Source of the DNA: CAYYNQ01 sp964473105
GTDB lineage: Bacteria; Sumerlaeota; Sumerlaeia; MVZB01
Length of the DNA stretch: 64,000 bases
NCBI GenBank assembly: GCA_964473105.1
Contig: CAYYNQ010000097.1
Location: forward strand, 1-64,000
Direction: 5' to 3'
Of the stretch, positions 24,643 through 34,492 are shown one piece after another (the stretch's first letter is position 1; each line of letters opens with the position of its first letter). The notes under the pieces were generated by a model, which did no database searches, was not told the DNA's origin, and worked only from the letters and a program-made list of their open reading frames with translations. The translations under genes and the position numbers were made by a program.

Positions 24643-27087
24643 TCAATCGATTTGGCCCGGAGCCTGAAAATCCGTGTTGAGCGGTCCCCTGTATACCAGT
24701 TCGGCCTCCCGGAGCGTAATATGTTGTCTTCCATAATCACCGGGAACAAAATCTGTCATCCATGTTGGCAGCCTGCCATCGGTTCCTTCGTGGGCTATGG
24801 ATCGAATGAACAGCATTTCAAAAGGTTTTTCGGATTTGAACATGATTCTGAATGTTTCTGGATCCCTTGAGTTAAATACCATCGAGCCGACCGCATTCTC
24901 ACCTGGCGGGACGTAAATATAGACGACGGGCCATTGTCCCCGTGGCGCCAGCAGGTTTGCGCTACGGGTCCCACCGCCCTTCAGGCGGAGTTCGTATTCA
25001 CCGGAGGGACTGTCCGGGCATGTAAACAGATGCTCCCGGGTGCCGGTCAGTCGGTATCCCTGTAGAATCATGTTTTTGTATGACCGATGACCGGACCAGA
25101 TCGTGGGCTGGATATGATGAACAAGGGGGTGGATGTAACGGAAGAGTCGTCGGATCGATTCTCCCTTCGTTTTGAAGGGGGAATCGCCGGGTGTCCTGAT
25201 CTCGATATTGAATGGCAGAGTCCGCAGTGATTTATCCCCCGGCGTTATCCATGCATCCTTGATAGGAAAGACGTCGATGCGGTATTTCCCGTCAGGAAAA
25301 TATTTGGGGACTTCAAATATGTATTCCACTGGTATGTGAGAATTTTGAGGGAGGCATAACACGCCTCCTGTCATGTAGGAAAAACCGCCTGTCCTGATAG
25401 GGACGGGAACTGGTTTGTCTAGGCCAAGATGCCACCATCGGAGACCCATTAACCTTGTCTGTTCAAGGTGTTTCCATGTTATTTCCAGTGCGAAGCTGGT
25501 TCCGCGGTCGATCGACAAGGTTTTATCGTCCAGGGAATACCGGTTGGCCGGGTATATCCCGCCTCCAGGCCAGATGACCCCCGGTTCCTCGATCAGTTGT
25601 TCCCGGTCGGGATTGACCGGATTCTGTGGCACCCGGCCGGCCCTTTCATCATTGTCGAACAAAATCCCGTTCGGTTCACCGGGCAGGCTTGCCCACCGGA
25701 TCCAGCTGACGGATGCAAGATCAAACACTTTTGGATCAAAACGGTCGATTGAATAAAAGAACCGGCTCTCTGGGGTCTTGCTGATATTGCCGAAACCGGT
25801 TCCGGTGATCAGGCTGACAGATCCTTCCATATCGTCGTTATATGCCTGTTCGTCGACAGGGATGTGTTTGCGATATACATCCACTACCTGTTCTATCTCG
25901 GGGCGCGGTTCAGCCGGATGTCCGAGTCTGGGGCCCAGTGGGTATAAAATCATGACCAGGGCGATGCAAGACAGGATACCCATGAAGGTTTCCACCGGCC
26001 TGCCGCGGGGCAGATGCCGGGACAACCTTGTTTCCTGCGCCGTAAAATTATTCCAGGCAATGGCGGCAAGGAGAAACATCTGATCCATTCCCCAGGCGGC
26101 CAGTGCCATTCCGGGAATGAGCAGATGACAAAAGTTGTAGACATTGATGTTGACGAGTAAATAGAAGCAAACCAATGCCGTGATGGCCGTGACCTGAAAA
26201 ATCCACGGCGAGCGGAAGAGGCCGATCAATGCAAAAAAGATACCCGGCATGGTGAAGACCAGGACGATCCGGGACAGGTACACCTTGTCCCAGAGTGTGG
26301 TTCCGAACCAACTCGCAAAATCGATATAGGTCACCCTGAACTGGTCTTTGAAAGAAAGCGCAATCTGGACTGGGTTGATATTGATCATCGCAAGAACGAA
26401 GGCGGTGGCGGCGATGATCAATATCAAAGCCACGATTCGCGTGCTTCGGGAGAGCCGACGTCCGCAAAGCAGGGCCAATAGAACGGACGGTAGCCAGACA
26501 AGCGAGGTTAACTTGGCAAGGGCTGAAAACATCAAAAGGAGGATCATGCAGAGCAACGGCCCGTATGTGTATCGGTTCTGTTGATGCAGTCTGAAGAAGA
26601 AAACCAATGCTCCGGCCTGGAACAGAAGGGCGAGTGGTTCGGCTAGGATAAGGCGGGAAATATCGGCATGGAATGGATTCAAGCCGATCGCTGCGGTGAA
26701 AAACAGCGTGATTCGTCGGCGCGAGGCAATGGTTGTTGCCGGGCGGGCGGTGGCCATGAAAACTGCCAGCGCGGCCAGCAGGATAGTCAGTATGCTGAAG
26801 ATGACGTTATAGGTGCGTGCAAGCGTCCATATTTCACAATTGAAAATCCGGCAGAGGCCGGAGGTTTTCCCGCTGATCCATGGAAGAATCTGAAGCTCGA
26901 GCCAGGATCTTCCGACATGGATAGATCCGGAACCGTCCATGATACGCTCAGTGAAAACATGGCTGGAACGTTGCCGATCGGCCGGAAAATCGACTGGCGG
27001 CATGTCCAGTTGATTGGATCGGATATAAAGGGAGGCTACAAGAATCAGGAGGAATATTGGCCAGAAACCCCGGCGGCTTTCGAGCAT
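24643..27087 (-). CDS. GT39/ArnT-like multi-spanning membrane protein with large extracytoplasmic domain
   Basis: About 814 residues from the ATG at 27087 (the frame is open to 27213, which would overlap the aminotransferase gene by 62 bp). An N-terminal helix (WPIFLLILVASLYI) is followed by PPVDFPADRQRSSHVF, resembling the acidic first loop of lipid-phosphate-dependent glycosyltransferases, then about ten helices to residue 420. The remaining 400 residues are a soluble beta-rich domain outside the membrane. Such enzymes use polyprenyl-phosphate sugars in the periplasm. The tail is unusual in length and I do not recognise its fold. Confidence 0.7.
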   Translation of the reverse strand: MLESRRGFWPIFLLILVASLYIRSNQLDMPPVDFPADRQRSSHVFTERIMDGSGSIHVGRSWLELQILPWISGKTSGLCRIFNCEIWTLARTYNVIFSILTILLAALAVFMATARPATTIASRRRITLFFTAAIGLNPFHADISRLILAEPLALLFQAGALVFFFRLHQQNRYTYGPLLCMILLLMFSALAKLTSLVWLPSVLLALLCGRRLSRSTRIVALILIIAATAFVLAMININPVQIALSFKDQFRVTYIDFASWFGTTLWDKVYLSRIVLVFTMPGIFFALIGLFRSPWIFQVTAITALVCFYLLVNINVYNFCHLLIPGMALAAWGMDQMFLLAAIAWNNFTAQETRLSRHLPRGRPVETFMGILSCIALVMILYPLGPRLGHPAEPRPEIEQVVDVYRKHIPVDEQAYNDDMEGSVSLITGTGFGNISKTPESRFFYSIDRFDPKVFDLASVSWIRWASLPGEPNGILFDNDERAGRVPQNPVNPDREQLIEEPGVIWPGGGIYPANRYSLDDKTLSIDRGTSFALEITWKHLEQTRLMGLRWWHLGLDKPVPVPIRTGGFSYMTGGVLCLPQNSHIPVEYIFEVPKYFPDGKYRIDVFPIKDAWITPGDKSLRTLPFNIEIRTPGDSPFKTKGESIRRLFRYIHPLVHHIQPTIWSGHRSYKNMILQGYRLTGTREHLFTCPDSPSGEYELRLKGGGTRSANLLAPRGQWPVVYIYVPPGENAVGSMVFNSRDPETFRIMFKSEKPFEMLFIRSIAHEGTDGRLPTWMTDFVPGDYGRQHITLREAELVYRGPLNTDFQAPGQID

Positions 27088-27151
27088 GCCGAAATGGTGT
27101 TCACGGTTGCGCCATTGAATGACAGGGCTGTCATGAGAATCCGTCACAGAT

Positions 27152-28330
27152 TCAATTTTGACCGGACAAGAAATTTTGAATATTTTCAACGACGTAGTGT
27201 TGTTGAGACTCATTTAATTCGGGAAAGATCGGGAGTGCGAGTGCCTCCCGGCTAGCCTGTTCACTGATGGGCATCATGCCTTTGCGGTAGCCGTGGTTCT
27301 TAAAGCAGGGCTGGAGGTGCAAGGGGAGTCCATAATATACATTGCAACCGATCCCGTTTTCCCTCAAGCAGGCCAAGAGTCCATCGCGTCTTTCCGGGTG
27401 CACGCGGATGACATACTGATGATACACATGGTTTTCAGAGATTGTCACAGCCGGGAATACGGTCGTCGGATCTAGCTGATCGGGGGATTGTGAACAGATG
27501 CCAGCCTCGCTGAGCAGCCGCCCATACCGGGCGGCATTCTCTGCCCTTGCCCGGCACCAGTCCTCCAGTAGAGGCAGTTTGACTCTGAGGACGGCAGCCT
27601 GCAGTGCGTCCAGTCGGGAATTGATTCCCAAAATCTCATGAATATACTGGCCGGTTTGGCCGTGGTGTCGCAACAGGCGCAGTTTCATACCCAGTTTCTC
27701 ATCATGGCAGGTCATGAGGCCACCGTCCCCGAAACAACCTAGGTTTTTAGATGGAAAGAAACTGAAACACCCGATATCACCCACTGTGCCGGCCTTTTTG
27801 CCATGCCAGGTTGCCCCAATTGCCTGGGCGGTGTCCTCAATTATTGCAATATCGTTCCCGACCTTCAGGTCCAGGAGTCTCTGCATATCGACACACTGGC
27901 CAAAAATATGGACGGGGATGATGACTCGCGTGCGGGGTGTGATCAGCGATTCAAGTAGACGGGTATCCATGTTGAAGCTGACCGGGTCAATATCACAGAA
28001 GACCGGTTTTAAGCCAAGGCGTACGATGGCTCCAACAGTTGCAAAAAAAGTGTAGGGGGATGTGATGACCTCATCGCCAGGTTTCAAATCCAGGGCCATT
28101 AATGCGATTAGCAGTGCATCTGAACCTGAGGCGCAACCAATTGCATGAGATGAACCAAGCCATTCCGAGATCTCCTTTTCGAATAATTCCACCTCGGATC
28201 CCAAGACAAACCGCTGGGACTCAATAATACGCCGGACGGAAGATTCGATAGATTCCCTTATGGTCTCATACTGTGATCCGAGATCCAGCATTTTGACGGA
28301 AGTGACTGGGTTGATTTGTTGTGAACTCAT
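27152..28330 (-). CDS. DegT/DnrJ/EryC1 aminotransferase, WbpE/WlbC-like
   Basis: A 392-residue PLP-dependent sugar aminotransferase. The PLP lysine is in SFFPSKNLGCFGDGG, with ASGSDALLIALMAL, EDTAQAIGATW and HHGQTGQYIHEILGINSRLDALQAAVL. The SFFPSKNLG.GDGG segment is very close to WbpE/WlbC, which forms UDP-2-acetamido-3-amino-2,3-dideoxy-glucuronate. The next upstream gene is a WbpD-like acetyltransferase that uses exactly this product, so a diacetylated aminouronic acid in the surface glycan is likely. The oxidase WbpB and dehydrogenase WbpA partners are not in the window. Confidence 0.9.
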   Translation of the reverse strand: MSSQQINPVTSVKMLDLGSQYETIRESIESSVRRIIESQRFVLGSEVELFEKEISEWLGSSHAIGCASGSDALLIALMALDLKPGDEVITSPYTFFATVGAIVRLGLKPVFCDIDPVSFNMDTRLLESLITPRTRVIIPVHIFGQCVDMQRLLDLKVGNDIAIIEDTAQAIGATWHGKKAGTVGDIGCFSFFPSKNLGCFGDGGLMTCHDEKLGMKLRLLRHHGQTGQYIHEILGINSRLDALQAAVLRVKLPLLEDWCRARAENAARYGRLLSEAGICSQSPDQLDPTTVFPAVTISENHVYHQYVIRVHPERRDGLLACLRENGIGCNVYYGLPLHLQPCFKNHGYRKGMMPISEQASREALALPIFPELNESQQHYVVENIQNFLSGQN

Positions 28331-28383
28331 GCTGTCCCTCTTAAATGATCTGGAATGGTGATGATGAATGCCCTTGCCTTCAA

Positions 28384-29088
28384 TCAGGATCTGACCCGGG
28401 TCACGGGTTCCAGCCTGCCCGATATTTCACGGTAATGTTCACCGGTTTCGGGACATTGGAACAGTCCCGGATCTCCGTCGATATTTTGCAGCTTGAGTCC
28501 GGCCCTGCCGACCCAGCCCGTTTTGTTTGCCGGGACTCCCACCATGAGCGCATACGGTGGGACATCCCTGGTCAGGACCGTGCCGGCCCCAACGAAGGCA
28601 TATTCCCCGATCTCGACTCCGCAGACAATTGTACAGTTTGCGCCCAGGGTGGCCCCCCTTCCGACCCGGGTCTCCTCGTAAAGGTCCCTGCGGCTAATTT
28701 CGCTGCGGGGCATCCTGATGTTTGTGAAGACAACGGAAGGTCCACAGAAAACATGGTCTGAAAACCGGACCCCATCGTAGAGTGAGACATTATTTTGGAT
28801 TTTGCATCCATCACCGATTCTGACTCTTCCCGAAACAAAGACATTTTGGCCAAGATTACAGTTCCTCCCGATCTCGGCCCCGGCAACCACGTGACTAAAA
28901 TGCCATATCCTCGTGCCCGCGCCGATGGAACATGGCTGGTCGATGACAGCACTCGGGTGACATTCAAACGTTTTGGATGACTTGTTCTTCAAAGGCCCAA
29001 TGACCCGCCTGGATCGTTTCTCCACGGAGATACAGCCGATTTTATTGTCCGTTTCACCCCGCCGCCATGCAACCCAAAAGATTTCCAC
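28384..29088 (-). CDS. Left-handed beta-helix N-acetyltransferase, WbpD/WlbB-like
   Basis: A 234-residue hexapeptide-repeat acetyltransferase. After a variable first 40 residues comes HPSAVIDQPCSIGAG, then repeats VFVSGRVRIGDGCKIQNNVS and FCGPSVVFTNI, and CTIVCGVEIGEYAFVGAGTV. Sequence order matches WbpD, which acetylates the 3-amino group of UDP-2-acetamido-3-amino-glucuronate. The adjacent WbpE-like aminotransferase (54 bp downstream) supports this. The start is uncertain: homologues begin near HPSAVID, and in-frame TTG/GTG codons exist downstream of the ATG at 29088. Confidence 0.88.
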   Translation of the reverse strand: MEIFWVAWRRGETDNKIGCISVEKRSRRVIGPLKNKSSKTFECHPSAVIDQPCSIGAGTRIWHFSHVVAGAEIGRNCNLGQNVFVSGRVRIGDGCKIQNNVSLYDGVRFSDHVFCGPSVVFTNIRMPRSEISRRDLYEETRVGRGATLGANCTIVCGVEIGEYAFVGAGTVLTRDVPPYALMVGVPANKTGWVGRAGLKLQNIDGDPGLFQCPETGEHYREISGRLEPVTRVRS

Positions 29089-29181
29089 GCAGCTGACCCG
29101 GGCCAGGGCATGGCGGACGGATTATTCAGAAAGTTGATATTGAAAGACTTCAGGAAATCCATGCGGGCTCCGGCAGAATGT

Positions 29182-30147
29182 CTATTTGATCGGGACGGGT
29201 TGTATGGAGCGGTTGTTCCGATTCATTAGATAGTTTCGGTAAGCGGCGTATTTTCCCCGCGTGACTTCTAAGGTCAGCAACCAAGTAATGGGATGCCAGT
29301 CATTTTCAAGCAGGCAACGGACAATGCCCGCCAGATAGGCCATGGGCCATCGCCTCGGTTTTTTGTGGATCCCCCTTTCCAGCAGGAGGTAATACGATGA
29401 GCGGTGAGAATGAAAAACGAGACGCTTCAGGTAGGTCAGTGTGAGCCTCGCTCCCGGGATCAGGTGTTTCAGGGACAGTTCCGGGAAATAACCGATCGCG
29501 TAACCGAGATCGAGTGTGGTGAACAGCATGTCGATGTCTTCTGCGCCGGTCAGAAGATTTCCCTTACGCCCATACTCGCAACGCTTGGGATTTGATTCGA
29601 GCTGGCGGGAATATTCAACGGCTAGGTTTTTTCGTATGATCATGCCCGCGCCATAGGGGAACCATGGCTTGTAGGTCTGCAGATGAAAGGCCCAAATCGG
29701 GGCCTGGCCGTGGTCGGCCACGGCCAGATAGGGCATGAACCGGTAGCTACCGCGGGGGGGGGGGATTACAAACTGCCCCAGCCAATTTCCGCCGAGAGCG
29801 CCGACGAAGGGTTTTTCCCTCATGATTTCCATGGCGTTGATCAGATAATCGGCATGCAGGAGATTATCATCGTCAACAAATATCAACAGTCTGCCCTCTG
29901 CCTCGTGAATGGCCCGAAGTCTTGCGTGGGTCAGGCCGAGGGTTCGTTCAACCACGAGTCGCCCGTGCAAAAATCCCGAGAGATCAATCCATTCCGAGAT
30001 GGGGCGGTTGCTCATATTGTCTACCAGGATCAACTCCCACTGGTCCTGGGGATAAGTCTGGTTAGATAGCGCACTGAGGACGGCCCGCAGGTAATGTCTT
30101 TGAGGGTTGTGCGTACAAACACAGACGCTGACATCGAGTTGGCTCAT
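29182..30147 (-). CDS. Glycosyltransferase family 2, with a C11 tract
   Basis: A 321-residue GT-A enzyme: VSVCVCTHNPQRHYLRAVLSAL at the N-terminus, LILVDNMSN, the DXD-type metal site FVDDDN (near residue 91) and LTGAEDIDM. A hydrophobic C-terminal part may associate with the membrane. Codons for the IPPPR segment contain eleven consecutive C on the coding strand (29764-29754). This is the longest homopolymer I found in any gene here and is a candidate for slipped-strand on/off switching; in the present sequence the gene is in frame. Confidence 0.88.
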   Translation of the reverse strand: MSQLDVSVCVCTHNPQRHYLRAVLSALSNQTYPQDQWELILVDNMSNRPISEWIDLSGFLHGRLVVERTLGLTHARLRAIHEAEGRLLIFVDDDNLLHADYLINAMEIMREKPFVGALGGNWLGQFVIPPPRGSYRFMPYLAVADHGQAPIWAFHLQTYKPWFPYGAGMIIRKNLAVEYSRQLESNPKRCEYGRKGNLLTGAEDIDMLFTTLDLGYAIGYFPELSLKHLIPGARLTLTYLKRLVFHSHRSSYYLLLERGIHKKPRRWPMAYLAGIVRCLLENDWHPITWLLTLEVTRGKYAAYRNYLMNRNNRSIQPVPIK

Positions 30148-30283
30148 GAGTCTTAGATTCCCGAGGGAAAATTCACTGAAGGATCAACAAGTGCGGGTTT
30201 TGGCGGTGATAAGCGGCCTTGAATACAATTTTTATACCGGGACCTTCCCGGCTTTTACTTGGCGTCACCAGACTGGTGTACCA

Positions 30284-31483
30284 TCAGGGATTACGGTCGA
30301 GGGTTTTGACGTATTCCTCGTAGTTCTTTCTGACCTCTGAGATCGCGTCACCTCCAAACTTGTTGAGAAAAGCCCATGCAACGGCATAGCCCACTAACGC
30401 TTCCCCAACGATCCCGGCAGCGGGGAGCGCACAGACATCACTTCGCTCCTTGCTGGAGTCGTAGGCTTTTTTGGTCTTGAAATCCACGGATTCGATTGGA
30501 CGCATCAGTGTGGATATCGGCTTCTTGGCGACCCGGACAATGATCGGTTCGCCATTAGTCATCCCTCCTTCAATACCCCCAGCCCGGTTGGTTTTCCGGT
30601 AAAAACCGCCACTGGGCCCGTGTCCCTCGAGACAGTCTTCCATACTTTCCGAATAATATATCGCATCGTGCACTTCACTGCCTTTGCGGCGGGCGGCTCC
30701 AAAGCCCATGCCGATCTCCACACCCTTGATGGCCTGCATACTCATGATGACTTGGCCAATCTTCCCGTCCAATTTCTCATCCCAGTTCATTACGTTGCCC
30801 AAGCCTGGCGGGACACCCGTCACGATGACTTCAAAAATTCCGCCCGCGGTGTTCTTATCGTCCCGGCACTCATCAATCAGGGCCATCATTTCACCAACAA
30901 TTACGGGATTTCCGACTCGCATCTCGTTGTTTTCCGCATTTTCACGAATTTCTGAGAAGGTCAGCCCCGATGTGTCGGAGCGAATACCGCAAAGTTCAGT
31001 CACGTGTGAGAAAATCTTGATCCCGAATTCCCCAAGTAATGTTTTGCATAGCGCCCCGACAGCGACCTGCGTTGTGGTCGCACGCGCGGAGGCCCGTTCC
31101 AGGATGTTTCTAGCGTCCTCATGATCGAATTTTTGTACACCGGGAAGATCTGCATGCCCCGGCCGCGGCCGTGTGATGGTTCGCTTGGAATCGTAGTTGT
31201 CGACAACGGCAGGCGACATCACATCGGTCCAGTTCCGCCAGTCACTGTTTTCCACGATCATGGTCACGGGTGATCCTATCGTCAATCCGTGACGTACCCC
31301 GGAAACAAAACGGACCGTATCGGTTTCAATTTTCATTCGCCCGCCGCGGCCATAACCGCCCTGACGTCTCGCCAAGTCTTGGTTGATGTCCTCCTCCCGA
31401 ACTGGGAGATTGGAGGGCAGCCCCGATATGATCGCGGTCAACTGTGGACCATGCGATTCACCGGATGTCATGTATCGAATCAT
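30284..31483 (-). CDS. aroC: Chorismate synthase AroC
   Basis: A 399-residue enzyme converting 5-enolpyruvylshikimate-3-phosphate to chorismate with reduced FMN. Signatures: TSGESHGPQL near the N-terminus, RRQGGYGRGGRMKIE, RPRPGHADLPGVQKF, ERASARATTTQVAVGA, and MRPIESVDFKTKKA. Length is normal for the long bacterial form. It is an isolated aromatic-pathway gene placed between a glycosyltransferase and a sugar epimerase, all on the same strand. Confidence 0.96.
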   Translation of the reverse strand: MIRYMTSGESHGPQLTAIISGLPSNLPVREEDINQDLARRQGGYGRGGRMKIETDTVRFVSGVRHGLTIGSPVTMIVENSDWRNWTDVMSPAVVDNYDSKRTITRPRPGHADLPGVQKFDHEDARNILERASARATTTQVAVGALCKTLLGEFGIKIFSHVTELCGIRSDTSGLTFSEIRENAENNEMRVGNPVIVGEMMALIDECRDDKNTAGGIFEVIVTGVPPGLGNVMNWDEKLDGKIGQVIMSMQAIKGVEIGMGFGAARRKGSEVHDAIYYSESMEDCLEGHGPSGGFYRKTNRAGGIEGGMTNGEPIIVRVAKKPISTLMRPIESVDFKTKKAYDSSKERSDVCALPAAGIVGEALVGYAVAWAFLNKFGGDAISEVRKNYEEYVKTLDRNP

Positions 31484-31615
31484 TGATCCATCCTTGAAAT
31501 TATTCGTGACTCCATATGACTTTCGGATCCAGCCGGACAGTGTTTCATCAGACTTGAGACGGGTTTGAAATCCTGCTTGGTCATGATGGAACGGATTTTT
31601 GACTGGTTGCCGTTT

Positions 31616-32575
31616 CTAGACCCAAAGAGCCCGGTTGGATTGAAACCATTCCACCTGACGTTTCAGTCCTTCATCCATCTTCACCTCGGGAACGAATTCA
31701 AGATCCTGCCTGGCGCGTGATGTATCGGCAAAAGTATGGATGACATCACCATTCTGCCGGTTCATTCGCTCGATATTCAAGGGGCAGTCCAGAAGAACCT
31801 CCAGTTTCTCGAGGACGGTATTGATTGTCAGCCGGTTTCCTCCCCCGATGTTGTAAACCTCTCCTGGACGTCCGCGTTCGGCTGCCAGCAGGTTGGCCTG
31901 AACGGCATCGCTGATATAGGTGAAATCCCGGGTTTGTTCCCCGTTGCCGTAGAGTGTGATTGGCCGACCAGCCAAACCTGCGCGAATGAACTTCTGGAAG
32001 GCCATATCGGGGCGTTGCCGCGGGCCATAAACCGTAAAATAACGAAGTGATACCGTTGGCACCTTGAAGTTGTGCCAATAGAGAAAGCAGAGATGTTCAG
32101 CCGCCAGTTTTGAAACACCGTAGGGCGAAACCGGCTGTGGGCGGTGTTCTTCCATCATGGGAAGCAGGTTGGTTTCACCGTAGACCGAGGAAGATGAAGC
32201 GTAAACCATCCGGATCCTGCGTCCTTTTAGTGCCTCGAGAAGATGTTGAGTCGCGAGTACATTCCACTCAGTGTAGCAGTTGAATGAACGGCCCCAACTA
32301 GCGCGCACACCCGCTTGTGCAGCCTGGTGATATACGGTGTCGACTTCCTCAAGCAGGTTAGGCCAGTCGACATTCAAGATAGATTTCTCGATAAAGGAAA
32401 ATCCCGGATAGGATGCCAGCGACTCAAGGTTGGCGCGTTTCAAACGGATGTCATAGTAGTCGGTTAGAGAATCGATGCCGATCACTCGTGAACCCATCTG
32501 GAGCAGGTATTCGCAGATGGATGAACCAATGAATCCGGCGGCACCGGTAACAATTATCTTCTTGGACGGTGACAT
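31616..32575 (-). CDS. NAD-dependent sugar-nucleotide epimerase/dehydratase
   Basis: About 319 residues from the ATG at 32575 (MSPSKKIIVTGAAGF); the open frame extends to 32641. The extended-SDR signature is complete: TGAAGFIG NAD site, HQAAQAGVR, SSSVYG, and the catalytic YGVSK, followed by LRYFTVYGPRQRPDMA. The AGVRASWGRSFNCY stretch is typical of UDP-glucuronate/UDP-xylose/UDP-galactose 4-epimerase-like enzymes; I cannot choose the substrate. Co-directional with the glycan genes downstream and the Lpt genes upstream. Confidence 0.88.
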   Translation of the reverse strand: MSPSKKIIVTGAAGFIGSSICEYLLQMGSRVIGIDSLTDYYDIRLKRANLESLASYPGFSFIEKSILNVDWPNLLEEVDTVYHQAAQAGVRASWGRSFNCYTEWNVLATQHLLEALKGRRIRMVYASSSSVYGETNLLPMMEEHRPQPVSPYGVSKLAAEHLCFLYWHNFKVPTVSLRYFTVYGPRQRPDMAFQKFIRAGLAGRPITLYGNGEQTRDFTYISDAVQANLLAAERGRPGEVYNIGGGNRLTINTVLEKLEVLLDCPLNIERMNRQNGDVIHTFADTSRARQDLEFVPEVKMDEGLKRQVEWFQSNRALWV

Positions 32576-32665
32576 TAGCCTGAAAGAACACCTTGAATTA
32601 ATAAAAATACACCGATTATAACCGGCATGGAATGTTTCCAAGGAAAACTACTTGCCTCGGCATGA

Positions 32666-33319
32666 TCAGTCCCGCTGGGGGATTTTGATCAGTTGGATGT
32701 CATCTCCGATAGGCTGGGGTGACTTCTTGCGGGGCCTGTCATTTTGACTCGGACTGTTCTCGGCCCTGTTGATCTGTTCCACATTAATCCCCCCGGTATT
32801 ATTGGAATTGGGTGCAGGGGCCATGTTCCAACTGACGCCTTCGTTCCCCTGGTCGATCGTGATGATATCATGCCAGGCGGTGATGATCTGTTTTTCCTGA
32901 CGCTCGAGGATCTTGGGCTTCCCCGTCAGCCGGGAGCGCTTCTTTTCAACATTGTAGTGGAGGTTTTTGCATTGGGCCGTGATCTTTCCCTGCCTCAAGT
33001 TCAGGGGGGTTCCCTTTGCCTTCATCTCCTTGTTCTGCGGGTCGATGATCAGCAGTTCACAGTCCAGGTCGAACTGATCGCTCCGGAGCTGAACCCGGCC
33101 CTTGAACTCCAACTTTCCCTCACTGTTGGCCCTCATCGTCTCGAATTTCACGTCCCTGATCTCGATACCTTCGCTTCCGAAGACAGATCCACCCAGTGAA
33201 CTTCTTTGCAGGGATTCCTTCTCCGAAGGATTTTGTGCGGCCGACAGAGTTTCAACCATCGATCCGGTAAACAGGCTGGCCAAGGTGAAAACGCCGAGTA
33301 TACAGAGGCATTTTTTCAT
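32666..33319 (-). CDS. lptA: LptA/OstA-like periplasmic protein
   Basis: A 217-residue exported protein with a signal peptide (MKKCLCILGVFTLASL...LSA). The middle part is a beta-jellyroll of the OstA/LptA type: KFETMRANSEGKLEFKGRVQLRSDQFDLDCELLII, AKGTPLNLRQGKITAQCKNLHYN, SRLTGKPKILE. LptA forms the periplasmic bridge that carries lipopolysaccharide to the outer membrane. The start overlaps the upstream LptC-like gene by 4 bp. The C-terminal 60 residues are low complexity (N, P, K rich). Confidence 0.82.
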   Translation of the reverse strand: MKKCLCILGVFTLASLFTGSMVETLSAAQNPSEKESLQRSSLGGSVFGSEGIEIRDVKFETMRANSEGKLEFKGRVQLRSDQFDLDCELLIIDPQNKEMKAKGTPLNLRQGKITAQCKNLHYNVEKKRSRLTGKPKILERQEKQIITAWHDIITIDQGNEGVSWNMAPAPNSNNTGGINVEQINRAENSPSQNDRPRKKSPQPIGDDIQLIKIPQRD

Positions 33320-33996
33320 GGCCGACCCGACTCCTTGTCCGAATTTGTCAGGTGTGCTGGCTTCCCAGCAAGCTCATAACTTCTGAGAGTGTTGGATCCA
33401 GGGTTCAGGGTGATCTGGAATTGGTCGCCTCCTCCGATCAGAGGCGGTCTGCCAGGATAGATGTAACTCAGGTTGTATCCCCCATCACCCCTGAGTGTGG
33501 ATTTCGGGCGGGAGTAATAAATGTATGGGGTTTCAAGGGTCATGCCGTTGGGTCCCTGATAATAGACGTCATCCCTCATGTAAATGTCATTTTGGGCAAT
33601 TCCCCACTCGTGTCGCGCAGCCAGCCACATCCGGCCCCGGCCTGCCTTCAGGTTTCCCGTGTTCATTTCATTCTCATAAAACCTCATCTCAATATTCCTC
33701 AACTCGGCGATGTCCTCACTTTGGTCAAGATCCATCCTATCTGCCAGGATGATCTGTCGGATTTCGCCATTGTATGTAACCTCGGTCCGAACCCCTTCCA
33801 TGGAGATGGAGGGTGTTAGCGGGACGAACAAACCGGGGTTCGCATTCAATCCTGCGGCGGTGTCGACGTGATCTGCCCCGCCCGATGCGATCATGAAAAG
33901 ATTTAGCAGGACACAGGCGCTTCCCGCATAGATCCCCATGAGCAGGAAAGGCCTGGGTCGGCATATATTTGAGCAATAATTTCGGAATTTTTGCAA
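33316..33996 (-). CDS. lptC: LptC-like LPS-export protein
   Basis: A 226-residue protein with one N-terminal membrane helix (LLMGIYAGSACVLLNLFMIA) and a periplasmic jellyroll with repeated strands (MRFYENEMNTGNLKAGRGRMWL, MTLETPYIYYSRPKSTLRGDGG). This is the LptC arrangement: membrane-anchored receiver of lipopolysaccharide from the LptB2FG transporter, handing it to LptA. The overlap with lptA supports the call. The frame starts at a TTG (33996); an ATG at 33939 is an alternative. Confidence 0.75.
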   Translation of the reverse strand: MQKFRNYCSNICRPRPFLLMGIYAGSACVLLNLFMIASGGADHVDTAAGLNANPGLFVPLTPSISMEGVRTEVTYNGEIRQIILADRMDLDQSEDIAELRNIEMRFYENEMNTGNLKAGRGRMWLAARHEWGIAQNDIYMRDDVYYQGPNGMTLETPYIYYSRPKSTLRGDGGYNLSYIYPGRPPLIGGGDQFQITLNPGSNTLRSYELAGKPAHLTNSDKESGRP

Positions 33997-34492
33997 GCGC
34001 GGTTACCCTGTCTTGACCTCGGATAAATTCACCCTCCGTAAGGGTAACAGGCCCATCCCTTCTTTTCAACGGCTATCCGGCAACCGGTGAGCCCCACCTA
34101 TACCGTTAGCAAATCTTTTGATTCTATCATTCCTCGCCGTTCCACCACTCAGTTCGATCTGTTTCCCCCGGGCTCGAACCTCCGCGTGTCATCTGGTTGG
34201 GGTTGAATGGGATGCATCGGGCGGTTAACGTGGAGGTCATGCCAGATCGGCCCGTGTTACATGGCTCGCGTCTTTACTTATCCCGGGTGATTTCAGGTCG
34301 TCTGGCTTATTTTCTGGGAGATCAACAGTGTCAAGTTGAAACCAGATCCTTGTTTGGGTGACACTGCGGATTACGGGATCCCCAAGGTGTCGTGGGGGCA
34401 GGAATCTTGATTCCATTCATGTGGATTCCAAACTAAAGTCTAGATGTCTGTCGATGGGCAGACCTGATTTTATGGTCTGCGGGAGGTTGAGT
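33997..34492. other. Divergent intergenic region
   Basis: About 495 bp between lptC (-) and the glycosyltransferase (+). The plus frame is open from 34358, but the 45 codons before 34493 do not look like protein conserved in the family. No RNA gene or clear promoter pair recognised. Confidence 0.35.
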
